Shown here: positions 56,501 through 64,000 of the stretch, piece by piece
How the letters are laid out: each line of letters starts with the position of its first letter
Position numbering within the stretch: position 1 is the stretch's first letter
NCBI GenBank assembly: GCA_017506865.1
Contig: JAFCMP010000555.1
Coordinates: 1 to 64,000, forward strand
Reading direction: 5' to 3'
Source of the DNA: Tribonema minus
Lineage: Eukaryota > Sar > Xanthophyceae > Tribonematales > Tribonemataceae
Length of the DNA: 64,000 nucleotides
Notes under the pieces: generated by a model
The model's database searches: none
What the model was told of the DNA's origin: nothing
Seen by the model: only the letters and a program-made list of their open reading frames with translations
Made by a program: the position numbers and the translations under genes

Positions 56501-59500
56501 CTGACAACCTCCACCATTGCAGCATGTTTACTTCTGTAGCATATTCTGGTGTGGGTGGAAGTCTAGCATGCGAGTCAGCCAACGACTTCTTGCCTGTACT
56601 TGATGTCCCTGCTTGCCAATCCGCAGCCGCTCCTGCAGTACCTGCACATGAGCATGGAGAGCAGGCTGGGCGTTGGCGGCGACGGCGCGCAGTTCCTGCG
56701 CATTGAGAGGGCGCAGAAGGTGATTACTTCAACATGAATCTCAACTGAGGTCCACCATCGTATCGAGAGAGCCTTTGCATGAACATTGCTGCGCGCTTCA
56801 CGCACCAAGTGCGGCGCAATTCATGCTCCGGCCTCGGCTAACAGTGAGACCCGCAAAACGTGGAGGGCCTTGGCATGGCACATTGCTGCACGCTCTCATA
56901 CAACGAATGTGGAGTGGTTCATCCTCGTAAATTCATCTTCAGGCCTCGGCTATCGCCGGGAGCCACCCGACCAAGCCGCAAGGTGCACTTCTGAAGCTGC
57001 GACTGCCTCAACTACCCATTCGAGTCACCGCAGCGCCTGGAAGACGATACGGCGCCTTGACTGTAGAAATGAGGTTTTGCAGTAGTTCCGCAGCGTGTCG
57101 CTCTGTCGTCCTCCTGTGCCGATGACGTGCCGCAGCTGCCGCCTGCAGATGCAGCGCGCGGGTCATCAGACGCGCGCCCTCCCCACCACCGTGGTTTGGC
57201 GCTGCTGCTGCCTTGCAACATCAATTCTTCAACTTGCGGTGCGCCAGGTCTCCAGCAACCGCAGGCCCGAGATCCGCTGCTGGCCTATCAGCTGCGCGTC
57301 GCGACAGTTGCCCGCTACATACGCGGAATCCTGCCCGACGTGCCGTCGTCAGTTGGCAGGACGGCCTTCTGACGTACCCGATTCCGTTGGCGGTTTCAGT
57401 TCTTCACCTTGAAGTGGGACCAGTCCTTGGCGATGGCGCGCCACCATTCCCCTTGCCAGCCCACTTGCTGCGATGTTTGGCTGCGTCAACCCTGAACCCT
57501 GACCCTGCGTCCAATCCTAACCCTCAACTGACGCTCCGCTCAACGTGCCAGGACGGCCTTCTGTCGTACACGATTCACCCGCCCGAGAGGCTCGTCCAGG
57601 GCAATGACTATGACACGTACGGAGTCATCGTCACCTCGTTTGAGGTGAGAGCGCAATCACGTTGGCACGCTGTTGGGTGTCTACTTGGTGCGTGCTTTCG
57701 CCGTACATATGTGTATGCGAACCGCATGAGGGTATGTATGTACAACGACCATGATATGTACCGCGCGATCATCACCACTTGCAAGGTGAGCGGAGTGCAA
57801 CGGGGTGCTCGCGTGACATCAACACGACTCGTGAGGAATTCTGAGAGGCGCGGAATACGGTCCGGAACGTCCTTTTTTCTGGTGCATGGCATCAATCCGG
57901 AGTGCAGCGCCATCGGCCGAGAACGGGTCTTTGCATATCCTGCTTCCTGTCATCATCCCCCACCGTGGGTGCACTTCAACCTGATCGCTACCGCATGCCA
58001 CATTGGCAGCAGCGCTGCCCCAGAAAATTGACACTCCCTGCTCATGTCCTCGATGTACACAACCAAGCGCACAGAGCTCGCCCCGAGCGCGGTACTTCGT
58101 CTAACTTCAACCCCTACTTCAACTTGTGCTGCCCCGCCGCAGCTGGACCTGGACGTGTTTATGCGGCTGCTGGTGCCGTACTACAACCCGGTGAACCCCG
58201 CTGCGTCAGGTAAATGGACATGAATCAGAAGATTGCAGATCTCTAGGTGACAAGAGGTGGTCAGCCGTCAAGTTGAATGCCTTCCACCAATGACCGTGGT
58301 CGCCGCTGCTGCAGCAATTGGCCACGAGTCCAACAGTGCCATCGTAAACATCGTGCACACAGCGGAGGTGTCCAATGTTGATTCCTTTGTGGTTCTACTT
58401 ATGCTCAGTGTCTCGCCATTCTCGAATGTAGGCGTTTTGGTGACTGTGCGCGCGACGTGTCTTCATGGAACTGTGCGGCAAACTCACGACCGTCCACCGG
58501 GCGACGTCGTGCTGCTGCTGCTGCTGTCCCTGGATGGTACCCACACAGCGCACTAGACCTGAACCCCAGGAAAGCTACGACACACTAGGAAAGCTACGAC
58601 ACATTTTGAGACCTCGACGCGTAATGTACGCGCAAGCCGCATGCCGCTGGATGTCATAGTTGGAGGCAGTCACGAACCAGACCGTGCTGATCCCACGCGC
58701 ACGGAGAGCTTGGCGAGGCTCTACATTGCCAGGGCTTGTGAGATGTGAAGGCTGCAGGTCGAGAAGCTGCACGACCTCGCCCATTACTCAACTCAATATA
58801 CGCAGCAAAGACGTCGCGAGAATTCGAATGAGGCAGCATCGGAGCTCATTGGCAAGGCGGCCGAGCGCCCCCTGGCTGACAGTGTCCGGAACCCTACGAA
58901 GCTCTTGTGCTGCGTAGGCCGTAAGCGGTAAGACACAAATTTGTTTGATTGATCGACCAATCTGTTCGTTCAGCACTCGTCATCATCTTCATCACACACA
59001 GCCAGAGTGCAACACGGCAACGGCATCGCAGCTTGCGATACAGAGCAGCAACCTTGATGCTGAGACCATGATGTTGAGCAGGAGGCGCTCGGCCGCCTTG
59101 CCAATGAGCTCCGATGCTGCCTCACTTGAATTCTCAAGACATCTTTGCTGCCTGCGAATAACGAGTGAAGTAGTAGGCTAGGTCGTGCAGCGTCTTCTTC
59201 GCCTGCAGCCTTTGGGCACTGTCCATACCACGAGTCCTGGCAGCGTGGAGCCTCGCCATTGGAGTCGCCGAGCTCTCCGTGTCGGCGCGATCAGCGCTGT
59301 CTGTTCACGACTGTGCCTCCAACTATGACCTCCAGCAGCATGCCGGTCGCGCGCACGTTACGCGTTGTGGTCTCAAGACGTGTGTCGTGGCTGTCCTGGG
59401 CATCGGGTCTAGTGCGCTGTGTGGGTACCACCCAGGGACAGCAGCAGCAGCAGCACGACGCCGCCCGCCTCGGTCCATGCCTTTGATGCATTTTCTGTTG

Positions 59501-62437
59501 CGTCTGCTGGTACGCCGATCGCCTAGTGTGTCCTAACGTCCTCAGCTGTGCTTTCGTCCGGTCGATGCCGAGCGCCTCAACTTGGCTCTGAACCATCACC
59601 ACTTACATAAAATGCCGTCATAGCACAACACACTTTACCAACTACTTTGGTCAATGTGCATTCCATATCAAAGTTTGGTTGGTCGTATCTAAATAAAACT
59701 TGAAAACAAAATGACTCACCTTGTGCCGCACTCCCCTTTATAGCACAACGCATTTTACCAACTACTTCGAAGTACTTGAGTTTATGTGCATTACACATGG
59801 CAAAATTTGGCATGTCGTAATTAAAATCATACTTCAAGAAGTACTTGGAAGTAGTTGGAAAACCAAATGACTTGCATCTTGCCACATATCCCCCCCCCCC
59901 CCCATCTCTGCCGCAGGCGTCGTCGCAAGCCAGTGGGCGGCGCTGCGGCAGGAGGTGCTGCGCAGCGCCATCGTCGACCACCTGCTGCCCTCGCTGGAGG
60001 CGGAGGCCGTGCAGGAGATGCGCACCAAGTGAGTCGCTCACTCACTCACTCACTCATTTACTCAGTCATAATGAATTCACCTGTTTTGTCAACACAATCC
60101 ATGGATGCGCGACGTCACCGCCGACTGCCTGCTGCCGCCGCTCCGAGGCGGACGCGGTGCGGGAGCTGCACACCAATCGAGTCACTCACTCACTTGTTCA
60201 TTCACTCAATTATAATGGATTCAGCCGCTTTGTCAATGCGCGATGCCACCGCCGACTGCCTGCAGCCGTTGTCTCAAGGCGGATGCGGGCATCAGATGCG
60301 CACCAGATGAGTTCACTCGTTCACTCACTCACATTCAGTCATTCACTCTGGTGGGAATGCATACTGCATGTGAGACTCGTGAGTCGCTCATTCACTCACT
60401 CATGCATGTATTCATCCTGTTGGGACTCAAACCTGCATGTAAGACTCAACGTGCAGTTCGTACACAAACCACATGTATAGGGTGGTGTGAAGCGCTGCTT
60501 ATTGTACTTGCTGTGTGCGCACAAGCGGCAATTGAGGTCTCATGTACTTGCATATCAGGTGTACTGTACACATTTGTTTGCCAACGAAGCTCACTACAAC
60601 GGTCGCATGCTTGCTCACTGTGGCAGAGCGCGCGAACAAGTGGCACTGGAGGCCGCCAATGCCCTGGGCAGGAGACTCGAGGTACGCCACCCTGATTCAC
60701 GATGAGATTAGCGCGTATGCACCAGAGGTCCTTGTCGGCAGGCAACTGACCGCCTTTACTGCGGTCAGTTTGTGGGGGTCGTTGGTGGATTTCCTGCCGC
60801 CGTGTGTGCGCCGAAAAACTTCAAGCTCGGTCCATGTATGTTTGCTGGTGCATGGTAGAAGTATTACACCTTCAGGCTCTCCACTGGGCAGGAGACTCGA
60901 GTTTCAACACGCATATGGCCGCCTTGGTCCTCCGAGAGCCGCACATTACATGCTTTGAATGTGTTGAATGTATTCATGTTCATTTGTCGTGCGTGGTACA
61001 CAAAGTCACTTGCAAACCGCGATCGTCACTGTGTGCGCGTGCTCTCTTGCGGCAGATGTCATGCGCCCTACATACTTCTACTTTGAATGTGTTTCATAAG
61101 CATGTTCATTCGGCGTGCTTGGTGCACTAAGTCACTCGTGCACCTCAATTGACACCATGTGAACTGCAATCCACACTGTGCGCACATGCTCTGTTGTGGC
61201 AGATGGTACCCTGGTCTTTGAAACAACGACCTTCTTGACCGCCTCACTTCTGACCCCCGTGAATCATGACTGACAATGCGTGCATGTGACTGGTGTGCGG
61301 CAGATGGCATTGCGGTCCCCCAAACACCTTATATACTTCAAATGTGTCATATCATGCTCATTCATCACGCATGGTGCACACAGCCACTGATCAACTATGG
61401 CCGACAACACGCGCGTGCCGTTGTTGTGCTGTATGGCAGATGGCACTGCGGTCCCCCGAGAACCGCACCCCACATACTTATATGTGTTACATTTGTGCAT
61501 GTTCATTCCTCATGCACAAAGTCACCAATTGACACTACGTAAACTGCACTTGACACTGTGCGCGCGCGCTCACTCGCGGCAGATGGTGCTGTGGTCCACT
61601 GAAAAAACGACCCTCTTGACCGCCTCACCCCTGACCCTGGTTAATCATGACTGACAATGCGTGCGCGTGACTGGTGATGGCAGATGGCTTTGTGACCCCG
61701 CAAGCACTTTCTTTCATGTACTTCAATGTGTCATCTTTTGTTCATTCATCACGCATGGTGCACACAGCGACTGGTGAACACCGTGACCGATAACCTGCGC
61801 GTGCCGTTGCTGTATGGCAGTTGGCGCCGTGGTCCCGAGGAAACAACACTCCACGTACTTCAAATTTGTGCAGGTTCATTCGTTGTGCAGGGTGCACAAA
61901 GTTACTGGTGAACCGCAGTCGTCACTATGTGACCGGCAATTGACACTGTGCGCGCGTGCTCTCTTGTGGCAGATGGCACCGTGGTCCCTCGAACACCGCA
62001 CCCCCTTCGAGCGCCTCACCAACGACCGCACGATCTGCACACTGTACACGTCGAGTGCGTCATAGAAGTACAAGTATGTTCACTTATCATGCATGGTGCA
62101 CCCACCCACTGACAAATCATCCCTGACAATGCGAGCGCGCCGCTGCCGCATTGCAGATGGCGTCGTGGTCCCCCGAAAACCGCACCCCACATACTTTGAA
62201 TGTGTCCCGTAAGCATTTTTACTGCCGTGCGTGGTACATAAAGTCACTGACGAACCGCATTTGACAGTATGTGAACCGCACTTGACACTGCGCACGCGTG
62301 CTTGCTCGTGACAGATGGCGCCGTGGTCCCCCGAAAACCGCACCCCCTTTGAGCGCCTCACTAATGACCCGCACGAGCGCAAGCAGCTGGACTCTGTGTA
62401 CGCTGTGGGCGTCCACATGTCCAGGGAGTCATCAGAG
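38583..62437 (+). CDS. SPT6: Transcription elongation factor / histone chaperone SPT6, 21 exons, 3' end beyond the window
   Basis: Exons: 38583-38915, 40947-41093, 41924-42034, 43292-43456, 43922-43999, 44490-44669, 45510-45677, 46772-46917, 47185-47617, 48575-48708, 50046-50169, 51887-51970, 53048-53272, 54961-55055, 55845-55935, 56627-56719, 57552-57644, 58143-58209, 59917-60028, 60627-60681, 62315-62437. All junctions are GT-AG and in phase, giving 1,019 codons without a break. Landmarks: acidic/basic N-terminus; NEYQRDGFVVD (exon 2); EGDFIVDD (4); DKPERMQLR (7); MEVPFITHNRKDWYHP and DLWRIYDLDEKW (8); RYDRDAYRHCRRAGLRRLAD (13); EPRVRRACRQAYRAR (14); GKHEIDFFHPQHGLQYL (15); DGLLSYTIH (17); GRRLEMAPWSP (20/21). 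SPT6 travels with RNA polymerase II and restores nucleosomes. The RNase H-like core, helix-hairpin-helix, S1 and SH2 parts must follow past 64000. Exon 9 adds an Ala/Glu-rich insert. Introns make up about 87 % of the span. Confidence 0.93.
42246..42743 (+). repeat. Four downstream echoes of SPT6 exon 3
   Basis: The 3' end of exon 3 (GACGAGGCGCTGGAG...CGCAACGCCAAG followed by GTGA) recurs in decayed form at 42246-42296, 42377-42438, 42554-42592 and 42693-42743. Spacing is about 140-155 bases after the first. Between copies lie repeats of GGAGTTGAAGTTTACTGG. Confidence 0.9.
42905..43145 (+). repeat. Two upstream echoes of SPT6 exon 4
   Basis: The sequence leading into exon 4 (ATGCATTG...CAGGACCTGGCGCAGCAG) recurs upstream at 42935-42967 and 43112-43145. 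Each copy has its own intron end (TTCATAATGCATTGTCTGCG or similar); spacing is about 178 bases. Confidence 0.88.
43573..43755 (+). repeat. Three downstream echoes of SPT6 exon 4
   Basis: Fragments of the exon 4 end (GACGAGGGCGACTTCATTG) recur near 43573-43615, 43629-43654 and 43703-43752 in increasingly altered form. Confidence 0.75.
44670..45035 (+). repeat. Two downstream echoes of SPT6 exon 6 with co-amplified TTAGGG-like tracts
   Basis: The exon 6 end (GCGATACTGCGCCAGCACTTC) recurs at 44760-44799 and 44911-44960. Each unit is followed by a CCCCCTGCGTGCGC-like segment and a TTAGGG-rich tract (44704-44734, 44848-44879, 45003-45032), so the telomere-like repeats were duplicated with the exon edge. 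Confidence 0.88.
45200..45420 (+). repeat. Two upstream echoes of SPT6 exon 7
   Basis: GACCGCGACATCCAGGCGCG, the exon 7 start, recurs with changes at 45236-45271 and 45377-45412. The same CCCCTCGCACC-type intron end precedes both. The CATTCACCATGGGTATGT segment between them is also repeated (45085-45485). Confidence 0.88.
45751..46580 (+). repeat. Four downstream echoes of SPT6 exon 7, then intron-only repeats
   Basis: The exon 7 3' part (GGATACTGCCGCAGCTCGAC ... ATCGAAAAG|GTGAGC) recurs at about 45751-45831, 45910-45981, 46018-46094 and 46189-46266. Identity falls away from the exon. The first two units also keep the intron start (ATGCTACGGTATGTATGGTG). From 46265 to 46580 only the intron part (ATTCTACGGTATG...GCAGTTGTCACAGTTACAA) continues, about four more times. 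Confidence 0.93.
47130..47184 (+). repeat. Poly-C and telomere-like repeats forming the 3' splice site of SPT6 exon 9
   Basis: A C-rich run (47136-47158) is followed by ACCCTAACCCTAACCCTTAC and then CCCAG. Here telomere-like C-strand repeats directly serve as the pyrimidine tract of the exon 9 acceptor. Confidence 0.85.
48050..48118. repeat. Telomere-like repeats, both orientations, SPT6 intron 9
   Basis: GTTAGGGTTT is followed at once by CCCTAACCCCAACTC and then CTAACCCTAACCCTAACTC. Confidence 0.85.
48813..49186 (+). repeat. Three downstream echoes of SPT6 exon 10
   Basis: The coiled-coil coding end of exon 10 (CAGCAGCAGGACGCGCAGGA...AAGCAGGCAAAGCGG|TATGT) recurs at 48813-48872, 48975-49038 and 49137-49186, each after a GCA(G)GAGTGACAG or similar lead. 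Confidence 0.9.
50284..51165 (+). repeat. Six downstream echoes of SPT6 exon 11
   Basis: The exon 11 end (GAGACGTACAGCTCGCTGCT ... CTCAGGGACCTGCAG|GTGGG) recurs near 50289-50345, 50461-50517, 50632-50676, 50801-50851, 50955-51001 and 51119-51160, about 170-190 bases apart. The intervening intron text (CTTCGTGCACATACTTCTTC...TTGAAGTTTCCAG) is copied too. Decay increases with distance from the true exon. Confidence 0.93.
51411..51452. repeat. Head-to-head telomere-like repeats, SPT6 intron 11
   Basis: TTAGGGCTAGGTTTAGCGTT and AGGGTTAGC run into CTAACCCTAAGTCTAAC, a near palindrome of degenerate TTAGGG units. Confidence 0.85.
52030..52200 (+). repeat. Two downstream echoes of SPT6 exon 12
   Basis: GAGGACGCGCCATCGCAGTC, the exon 12 end, recurs at 52037-52080 (with GCAG|GTCGG retained) and at 52148-52197 (strongly changed). 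Confidence 0.9.
52210..52960 (+). repeat. Six upstream echoes of SPT6 exon 13
   Basis: The exon 13 start (CGCTACGACCGCGACGCGTA, CCGCCACTGC) and its GCGCAG acceptor recur near 52212, 52355, 52485, 52640, 52797 and 52920. Unit length is about 125-160 bases with a repeated CACCCACGCATCGATGATCA/CTCACTGGCGCAC middle. Copies nearer the true exon at 53048 are not consistently better preserved. Confidence 0.92.
53371..53990 (+). repeat. Downstream echoes of SPT6 exon 13
   Basis: TACGCGCACGCCGTCGCCGC through AAGGACGAG|GTGCGTCGCC recurs at 53374-53473 (nearly perfect). Partial copies lie near 53521, 53571-53657, 53790-53826 and 53940-53980. Confidence 0.9.
53991..54490 (+). repeat. Three near-identical 165-170-bp tandem repeats in SPT6 intron 13
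   Basis: Units begin TTTTGCCGTAA and end CTTTCAGGTGCATGTGGTGA (about 53991-54162, 54163-54327, 54328-54490). They differ at only a few positions, so this is the youngest amplification in the gene. Each unit carries a strong acceptor-like CCCCTTTCAG|GTGC. Confidence 0.93.
54560..54900 (+). repeat. Tandem repeats of about 125 bp with a nested 38-bp duplication, SPT6 intron 13
   Basis: Three units share CTTGAAGTTC(A/G)TG, GCGGCCGCTGA and CACCACGTCCATGCGCCTTG. Inside the first, GCGGCCGCTGAAGCGCTTCT is repeated at once. Confidence 0.85.
55684..55752 (+). repeat. Dispersed repeat shared by SPT6 introns 14 and 18
   Basis: ATGCCTTCCACCAATGACCG and the following 50 bases recur almost unchanged at 58277-58345. 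The two introns therefore share a young duplicated segment of at least 70 bases. Confidence 0.88.
56005..56090 (+). repeat. Downstream echo of SPT6 exon 15
   Basis: CTGCAGTACCTGCAGGGCAA followed by GTAGGTCCGGTGTGTGAG repeats the exon 15 end and its donor at 55905-55960. Confidence 0.85.
57341..57790 (+). repeat. Echoes on both sides of SPT6 exon 17
   Basis: GGACGGCCTTCTGACGTACC at about 57358 copies the exon start at 57551. AACGACCATGATATGTACCG...AAG|GTGAGCGG at 57736-57792 copies the exon end and donor at 57602-57652. Confidence 0.85.
58505..59459. repeat. Large inverted repeat (foldback) in SPT6 intron 18
   Basis: The left arm, about 58505-58872, is matched in reverse complement by the right arm, about 59081-59459. 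For example GTGCTGCTGCTGCTGCTGTC at 58510 pairs with GACAGCAGCAGCAGCAGCAC at 59437, and GGAGCTCATTGGCAAGGCGG at 58840 pairs at 59090. Arms are roughly 370 bases, diverged by many substitutions, with a spacer of about 210 bases. No terminal motif or target duplication is evident. Confidence 0.85.
59615..59870 (+). repeat. Two-copy tandem repeat before SPT6 exon 19
   Basis: ATAGCACAACACACTTTACC near 59622 recurs as ATAGCACAACGCATTTTACC near 59741. Both are followed by AACTACTT, TATGTGCATT and an AAATGACT(C/T)- segment. Confidence 0.85.
60080..60320 (+). repeat. Downstream echoes of SPT6 exon 19
   Basis: Degenerate copies of the exon 19 end and the following TGAGTCGCTCACTCACTCAC tract recur at about 60095-60190 and 60239-60330. 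Confidence 0.8.
60875..62195 (+). repeat. Ladder of about nine upstream echoes of SPT6 exon 21 (and one of exon 20)
   Basis: CTGGGCAGGAGACTCGAG at 60887 copies the exon 20 end. The exon 21 start with its acceptor (GGCAGATGGCGCCGTGGTCC, then CCCGAAAACCGCACCCC) recurs in altered form near 60916, 61199, 61302, 61436, 61579, 61680, 61817, 61971 and 62153, before the true exon at 62315. Between copies, CATGCATGGTGCACACAG and GTGACTGG-type text repeats as well. Confidence 0.92.
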
Positions 62438-63187
62438 GTGAGTAAATTGAAGTTTGTGTACCTTGAAGTGCATGTGGTACATGAAAGCACTCGAAGTGTG
62501 TAAATGAGGTGAAGTCTGCAAGTGTGTCGTATTCAAGACTGTCGCTTTCAAGGGAGGCCAGTCATCACAGGTATGTCTCCAAGCGCGTATGTGTATACTT
62601 GACGTACGTGCACGACATGTCACACAACTTTGAGAGCAATGAAGTATGGAATATGCAACCCTAGTCTTAAAGCGAGGGCTTGTCTCCGCAGCTTCACGAC
62701 CGATGCTTGAACAGTGAATTTGCGTGATACTTGTATTCAACAAAGCTGAAGCGTATCACAGCAATTTAGCACACGGCCGCGTGTGCTGTGCGGTTGCTTT
62801 CCGGCTTAATTTGAAGCCAAGTTCAACTATGGTCACACTACCCCTAGTTAAATACTTCAATTCCTAGGTCTGGATAGGTCAGCTTAGGGTTAGCCTTAAC
62901 CCTAGTTAAGCCCCAGGAATATAGGAGCGGTCACCGTATAAGAGCGGTGATTAAGAGCGGTGAGGCTGGGGGGACGGAGCCACTCTTCTATCTTGACCCC
63001 CCCTGTACCGACAGCGGCTCCCATGTCAGCCATCCCCCCAATTACATTGCGGCAGGTCAACCTACCATGTGTTCATTAGGGGGTTTCCGCTGAAGTCGCA
63101 CAACCGTGGAAGTCGCAAAACACGTGGCCGCACAGAAACATGACGTTACCTCCGGAGGAACAAGTGGGCCCTTGCACGGGGGCCTCT
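62438..63187. other. Start of SPT6 intron 21, no further exon seen
   Basis: The next SPT6 exon (RNase H-like core) was not found before 64000. The stretch holds a few degenerate TTAGGG/CCTTAACCCTAG units at 62870-62915 and otherwise unique sequence. Confidence 0.55.
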
Positions 63188-63302
63188 GACTTAGAAAATG
63201 CGACTTTGACGTTGCAACGCAAAGTCAAAGTCAAAGCAAAGTCACGAAGTCGCCACGCGAAGTCAAAGTCGCTTTTGTCAAAGCAAAGTCAAAGTCGCAA
63301 GC
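63188..63302 (+). repeat. Array of AAAGTC hexamers
   Basis: About fifteen AAAGTC or close variants (AAAGTCAAAGTCAAAGCAAA and so on) in 115 bases. Confidence 0.9.
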
Positions 63303-63337
63303 CTGCTTTCGAGCGACGCGAGCTCTCTCGCGATCCG

Positions 63338-63739
63338 CCTGCGGCAGCACATGCCGTCAAGTCTGGGCGCCGCGGCGACGCTATCGACCTCTCGGACAGC
63401 ACCCCAAGGCCGATTAAGCCCACCCGCAACTCATACCATGACCCCCATGACATGCGCATCAACTGATGCTTTTATCAACTCAGCGAGTATGCTCAAGCAG
63501 ACACGCGAGAAACCTGACCGTTCGCAAAAGAGGATGATGGAAGAACTAGTTGAAAATGGTCAGGTTTCTTGAGTGTTTGCTTGAGGACACTTGCTGAAGT
63601 CGCCAAAGGCATCAGTGATGCGCGTGTCGTTGGGGTCATGGTACGAATCGCGCGTGCGCTTAATGGGCCTAGGGGTGCTGTCCATGAGCTCTATAGCGTC
63701 GCCGCGGCGCCCAGACTTGACCGCGCATGCTGCCGCAGG
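63338..63739. repeat. Inverted duplicated coding-like fragment (arms of about 180 bp, spacer of 38 bp)
   Basis: Arm 63338-63520 reads SGRRGDAIDLSDSTPRPIK on the + strand. Arm 63559-63739 reads SGRRGDAIELMDSTPRPIK on the - strand, both facing the centre. Differences include several silent third-base changes, as expected of once-coding sequence. The protein family is not recognised. Confidence 0.85.
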
Positions 63740-63789
63740 CGAAAAGAGGGCGTGCGTGTTGGAAGCTTGGTTCTTAAACCCAATCCTAC

Positions 63790-63836
63790 ACCCTACCACC
63801 ATGTCAATCCCAACCCTAACCCTAACCTTAACCCGC
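63790..63836 (+). repeat. Telomere-like CCCTAA repeats near the right edge
   Basis: CCCAACCCTAACCCTAACCT and flanking degenerate units; these do not form a terminal telomere, since unique sequence follows. Confidence 0.85.
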
Positions 63837-64000
63837 GTCATCTCCACCACGCCGTCGTAGTCAGGTGAAGGCTTCACCCCGGACTCGCTACATAGTCAAG
63901 GGTTCAAATCTTGTTATTTACCCATCAACGACACCGGTACAACCACCAACACACCAACAGTGAATAAAAGAAAACATCCTGATGCAAAAAGTATTGGAGT

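Noticed and set aside
63790-63836. A true chromosome end at the right edge
   Set aside because: The CCCTAA tract is short and followed by 160 bases of unique sequence; similar tracts occur throughout the introns.
63871-63920. GGTTCAAATC resembling a tRNA B box
   Set aside because: No A box at the right distance and no cloverleaf pairing.
62438-64000. Further SPT6 exons before the window end
   Set aside because: No open stretch between good splice sites matches the RNase H-like, S1 or SH2 regions.

Overview
The window is nuclear DNA of a GC-rich, intron-rich microbial eukaryote, most likely a flagellate-derived protist or alga. Evidence: GT-AG introns whose phases join perfectly across a 21-exon SPT6 gene; an IFT144/WDR19 gene (intraflagellar transport); a Cys-rich multi-pass membrane protein of a type I know best from stramenopiles, haptophytes and similar protists; TTAGGG-like interstitial repeats; and a standard genetic code. 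I cannot name the lineage.

Layout. 1-8903: a nearly complete restriction-like-endonuclease (RLE) LINE on the + strand, with one long ORF carrying Cys-rich fingers, an OTU-type cysteine protease, reverse transcriptase, a zinc knuckle and the RLE. 10597-10751: a 155-bp truncated relative on the - strand. 10956-13892: last exons of a Cys-rich/multi-pass membrane protein gene. 15030-16168: a weakly supported small gene. 17200-18650: degenerate tandem repeats. 20497-20613: one clear exon of a cyclic-nucleotide-binding protein. 21214-28441: a second, 5'-truncated LINE (- strand) carrying a 434-bp MITE (25958-26391) with 4-bp target duplications. 30700-35400: C-terminal half of IFT144/WDR19, recognisable but with several frame breaks and one in-frame stop. 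36615-37988: an intronless leucine-rich-repeat gene. 38583-62437 and on past the right edge: SPT6, an essential transcription elongation factor/histone chaperone, 1,019 codons in 21 exons over 24 kb. 62438-64000: intron or flank with an AAAGTC array, an inverted duplicated coding fragment and telomere-like repeats.

The most unusual feature is the architecture of the SPT6 introns. Most are built from ladders of decaying tandem copies of the neighbouring exon edge: downstream of an exon, copies of [exon 3' end + 5' splice site + intron start]; upstream of an exon, copies of [intron end + 3' splice site + exon 5' end]. I count roughly 45-50 such 'exon echoes' around 21 exons, nine or so in front of exon 21 alone. 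The real exons stay intact and in phase. Telomere-like TTAGGG tracts, pure poly-C tracts and a recurrent GTTGAAGTT word sit within the same introns. Similar echoes occur in the IFT144 gene and the 15-kb gene, so the process is not limited to SPT6.
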